DNA of 42,850 bases from Thermomicrobiales bacterium (lineage in GTDB: Bacteria > Chloroflexota > Chloroflexia > Thermomicrobiales > CADCWN01). The stretch lies in contig JAUJMV010000008.1 in NCBI GenBank assembly GCA_030446685.1, positions 1 through 42,850 on the forward strand. Direction: 5' to 3'. A program made the translations under genes and the position numbers. The notes beneath the pieces are model-generated. The model saw nothing but the letters and a program-made list of their open reading frames with translations. It ran no database searches and was not told where the DNA came from. Below are positions 41,049-42,850 of this stretch, one piece after another; the stretch's first letter is position 1; the number at the start of each line of letters is the position of its first letter.

Positions 41049-41711
41049 ATGATCGAGGGGTTGTTGGGGAAGAAGCTGGGGATGACCCAGATCTTCGACG
41101 AGCAGGGGGAGACCGTGCCGGTCACGGTCCTCCAGGTCGGGCCGTGCGTGGTGACGCAGGTGCTGACGGCGGAGCGCAACGGCTACCGCGCGGTGCAGCT
41201 CGGGTTCGGCCACAAGAAGCGGCTCAACGAGCCGGAGAAGGGCCACCTCAAGGCGAGCGGCGCGCAGTCGCGCTTCCTGCGCGAGATGAAGATCGTGGAC
41301 GACGCCGACGAGTACGCGGTCGGGCAGACGCTCGACGCCGGCCTCTTCGCGGTCGGCGAGGTCGTCGACGTGACCGGCACCTCCAAGGGCAAGGGCTTCA
41401 CCGGCGTGGTCAAGCGGCACGGCTTCCGCGGCGGCCCGAAGACGCACGGCCAGTCGGACCGCCTGCGCGCGCCGGGGTCGATCGGCGCGACCTCGACACC
41501 GGGCCGCGTCTTCAAGGGGCAGCGGATGGCGGGGCGCTCCGGCGCCGACCGGATCACCGTGCAGAACCTGAAGGTGGTGCGGGTCGATCCCGAGCGCAAC
41601 GTCCTGCTGGTGCAGGGGTCGGTGCCGGGGCCGAACGAGGGCCTGCTGCTGGTGCGCAAGGCGATCAAGGCCCGGCAGCGCGCCGCGGCCGGGGCGCGGC
41701 GCGCGCGCTAA
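41049..41711 (+). CDS. rplC: Large subunit ribosomal protein L3
   Basis: 23S rRNA-binding assembly protein of the 50S subunit, 220 residues. It starts [20 protein letters not shown]. The conserved [20 protein letters not shown] loop that reaches the peptidyl-transferase region, and [21 protein letters not shown], are present, as is [23 protein letters not shown] at 41049 follows GGGAGGAGAACGCGGACG. A spacer of about 150 bp with a small CCCGAC/GTCGGG hairpin separates it from rpsJ. Confidence 0.97.
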   Translation: MIEGLLGKKLGMTQIFDEQGETVPVTVLQVGPCVVTQVLTAERNGYRAVQLGFGHKKRLNEPEKGHLKASGAQSRFLREMKIVDDADEYAVGQTLDAGLFAVGEVVDVTGTSKGKGFTGVVKRHGFRGGPKTHGQSDRLRAPGSIGATSTPGRVFKGQRMAGRSGADRITVQNLKVVRVDPERNVLLVQGSVPGPNEGLLLVRKAIKARQRAAAGARRAR

Positions 41712-41747
41712 CGGTGCCGCCGCCCGGCGGCCGCGAGGAGGGGAAGG

Positions 41748-42410
41748 ATGCGCATCGACGTCCACAACCTGGCCGGTGAGGTCACCGGCCAGCTCGAACT
41801 GAGCGATTTCGTCTTCGGCATCGAGCCGAACACCTCGGTGATGCACCAGGCGCTGGTCCGGCAGCACGCCAACAAGCGCCTCGGCACGCACAGCACCAAG
41901 ACGCGCGGCGAGGTCCGCGGCGGCGGCCGCAAGCCGTGGCGGCAGAAGGGGACCGGGCGCGCGCGCCAGGGCTCGATCCGCGCGCCGCACTGGCGGCACG
42001 GCGGCATCGTCTTCGGGCCGAAGCCGCGCGACTACACGCAGGAGCTGCCGAAGCGGATGCGGCGGCTGGCGATCCGCTCGGTGCTCTCGGCCAAGGCGCG
42101 CGACGGCCAGCTCGTGATCGTCGACTCGTTCGCCGATCTTGAGGGGCGGACCAAGGCGATGATCGCGGTACTCGACGCGTTCGGGCAGGCGCGCGGCACG
42201 GTGATCGGGATCGGGCAGAAGCGCGAGAACGTGATCAACGCCGCCTCGAACCTGCCCGAGGTGCTGACGAAGCAGGCGGCCTACCTGAACCTGCACGACC
42301 TGCTGAAGCACCACCGGCTGATCCTCGACCGCGAGGCGGTCGAGTGGATCGAGCGCACCTGGGGCGCGGAGAGCGAGGAGCGCCTGCGCGCGGTGAGGAG
42401 GGCGGCGTAA
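41748..42410 (+). CDS. rplD: Large subunit ribosomal protein L4
   Basis: 50S assembly protein lining the exit tunnel; in many bacteria it regulates the S10 operon. It has 220 residues. The tunnel loop is KTRGEVRGGGRKPWRQKGTGRARQGS, followed by RAPHWRHGGIVFGPKPRDYTQELPKRMRRLAIRSVLSAKA. The C-terminal globular part includes VLTKQAAYLNLHDLLKHHRLIL. ATG at 41748 follows GAGGAGGGGAAGG. Its stop TAA shares one base with the rplW start, so translation is coupled. Confidence 0.97.
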   Translation: MRIDVHNLAGEVTGQLELSDFVFGIEPNTSVMHQALVRQHANKRLGTHSTKTRGEVRGGGRKPWRQKGTGRARQGSIRAPHWRHGGIVFGPKPRDYTQELPKRMRRLAIRSVLSAKARDGQLVIVDSFADLEGRTKAMIAVLDAFGQARGTVIGIGQKRENVINAASNLPEVLTKQAAYLNLHDLLKHHRLILDREAVEWIERTWGAESEERLRAVRRAA

Positions 42411-42703
42411 TGGCGAAGCTCGGCAGCATCCACGACGTGCTGATCCGGCCGTTGATCACCGAGAAGAGCACCACGCTGATGGAGCGGGGCCAGTACGGCT
42501 TCGAGGTCCACCGCGAGGCCAACAAGATCCAGATTCGCGAGGCGGTCGAGAAGACGTTCGGGGTCCGGGTCAAGGCCGTCAACACGATGAACATGCCGCG
42601 CAAGCTGAAGCGGCGCGGGCGGATCATCGGGTCCGTCCCCGGCTGGAAGAAGGCGATCGTCACCCTCCAGCCGGGCGAGGCGATCGACATCTTCGAGACC
42701 TAG
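42410..42703 (+). CDS. rplW: Large subunit ribosomal protein L23
   Basis: 50S protein at the tunnel exit, docking site for trigger factor (tig is encoded 11 kb upstream) and SRP. It has 97 residues: IHDVLIRPLITEKSTTLMERGQYGFEVHREANKIQIREAVEKTFGVRVKAVNTMNMPRKLKRRGRIIG is standard, with the conserved Glu in the trigger-factor contact region. ATG at 42410 overlaps the rplD stop. rplB is expected to follow beyond the window. Confidence 0.97.
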   Translation: MAKLGSIHDVLIRPLITEKSTTLMERGQYGFEVHREANKIQIREAVEKTFGVRVKAVNTMNMPRKLKRRGRIIGSVPGWKKAIVTLQPGEAIDIFET

Positions 42704-42713
42704 GGGAGGACTG

Positions 42714-42786
42714 GGTGCTGCGTGCTGCGTGCTGAGCAAGCCTTGTCGTCGCGACTCAGCACGCAGCACGCAGCACGCAGCACTCG
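42714..42786. repeat. Heptad repeat hairpin, GTGCTGC family
   Basis: The left array (42714-42735) is GTGCTGC, GTGCTGC, GTGCTGA; the right array (42755-42786) is ACTCAGC, ACGCAGC, ACGCAGC, ACGCAGC. It follows rplW inside the S10 operon. The remaining 64 bases to the window end show nothing recognisable. Confidence 0.85.
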
Positions 42787-42850
42787 GTTGGATAGTTGGC
42801 CCGCTGCGAAGGGGCCGGGGCGGCAGGGGCCAGGCGATCAGGCGCGGGCG

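Overview
The window is very GC-rich (roughly 70% by eye). It reads as a piece of a bacterial chromosome, most likely a Chloroflexota member of the Thermomicrobia/Sphaerobacter kind. That assignment is inferred from the style of the ribosomal and EF proteins, a 138-residue S12 with an insertion after its N-terminal tail, a KaiC-like ATPase, and a mix of GTG and ATG starts. It was not tested by a search.

Layout. 1-8.1 kb: a 5'-truncated HpcH/HpaI aldolase, then many genes whose frames are broken by single-base shifts: an MFS transporter, a HIT protein, a type-4-like uracil-DNA glycosylase, a possible toxin/immunity-like remnant, an F420-type LLM oxidoreductase, a GT9 glycosyltransferase, and riboflavin synthase behind an FMN riboswitch. 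8.1-13.7 kb: an intact manganese module (mntH plus a DtxR/MntR regulator with an iron-box-like operator), heme A synthase ctaA, a membrane-anchored hypothetical protein, a YeaQ/GlsB-like membrane protein behind a sigma-54-like promoter, and VOC and cupin proteins. 13.9-15.0 kb: a decayed IS630-family element next to a large hairpin. 15.2-22.8 kb: a lipoprotein, an EamA transporter, an ornithine-cyclodeaminase-family protein, a small unknown protein, a DAO-family FAD oxidoreductase, a divergent amidohydrolase, a UPF0175/PIN-like toxin-antitoxin pair and a TmrB-like kinase. 22.9-27.7 kb: dCTP deaminase interrupted by a 493-residue intein with a LAGLIDADG endonuclease and an apparent XRE-type HTH, then ruvA and a two-domain KaiC-like ATPase, both frameshifted. 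27.8-35.1 kb: a polysaccharide deacetylase lipoprotein, the protein quality-control set tig-clpP-clpX, a Uma2 nuclease-like protein and a NYN-domain protein. 35.4 kb to the end: the str and S10 operons (rpsL, rpsG, fusA, tuf, rpsJ, rplC, rplD, rplW), all intact.

The most striking non-genic feature is a set of about twenty intergenic repeats, many of them hairpins built from short tandem units. The unit is nearly always 7 bp, with one locus of 8 and two of about 9. Unit sequence differs between loci, but the same unit families recur at distant loci. They sit at gene ends, supply some stop codons and C-termini, and lie inside the clpP-clpX, str and S10 gene runs. They resemble in architecture the heptanucleotide STRR repeats known from cyanobacteria.

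Frameshifts are concentrated in 0.7-8 kb and 25-27.2 kb and also hit genes expected to be functional (ribE, ruvA). Consensus sequencing error is therefore at least as likely as real gene decay.
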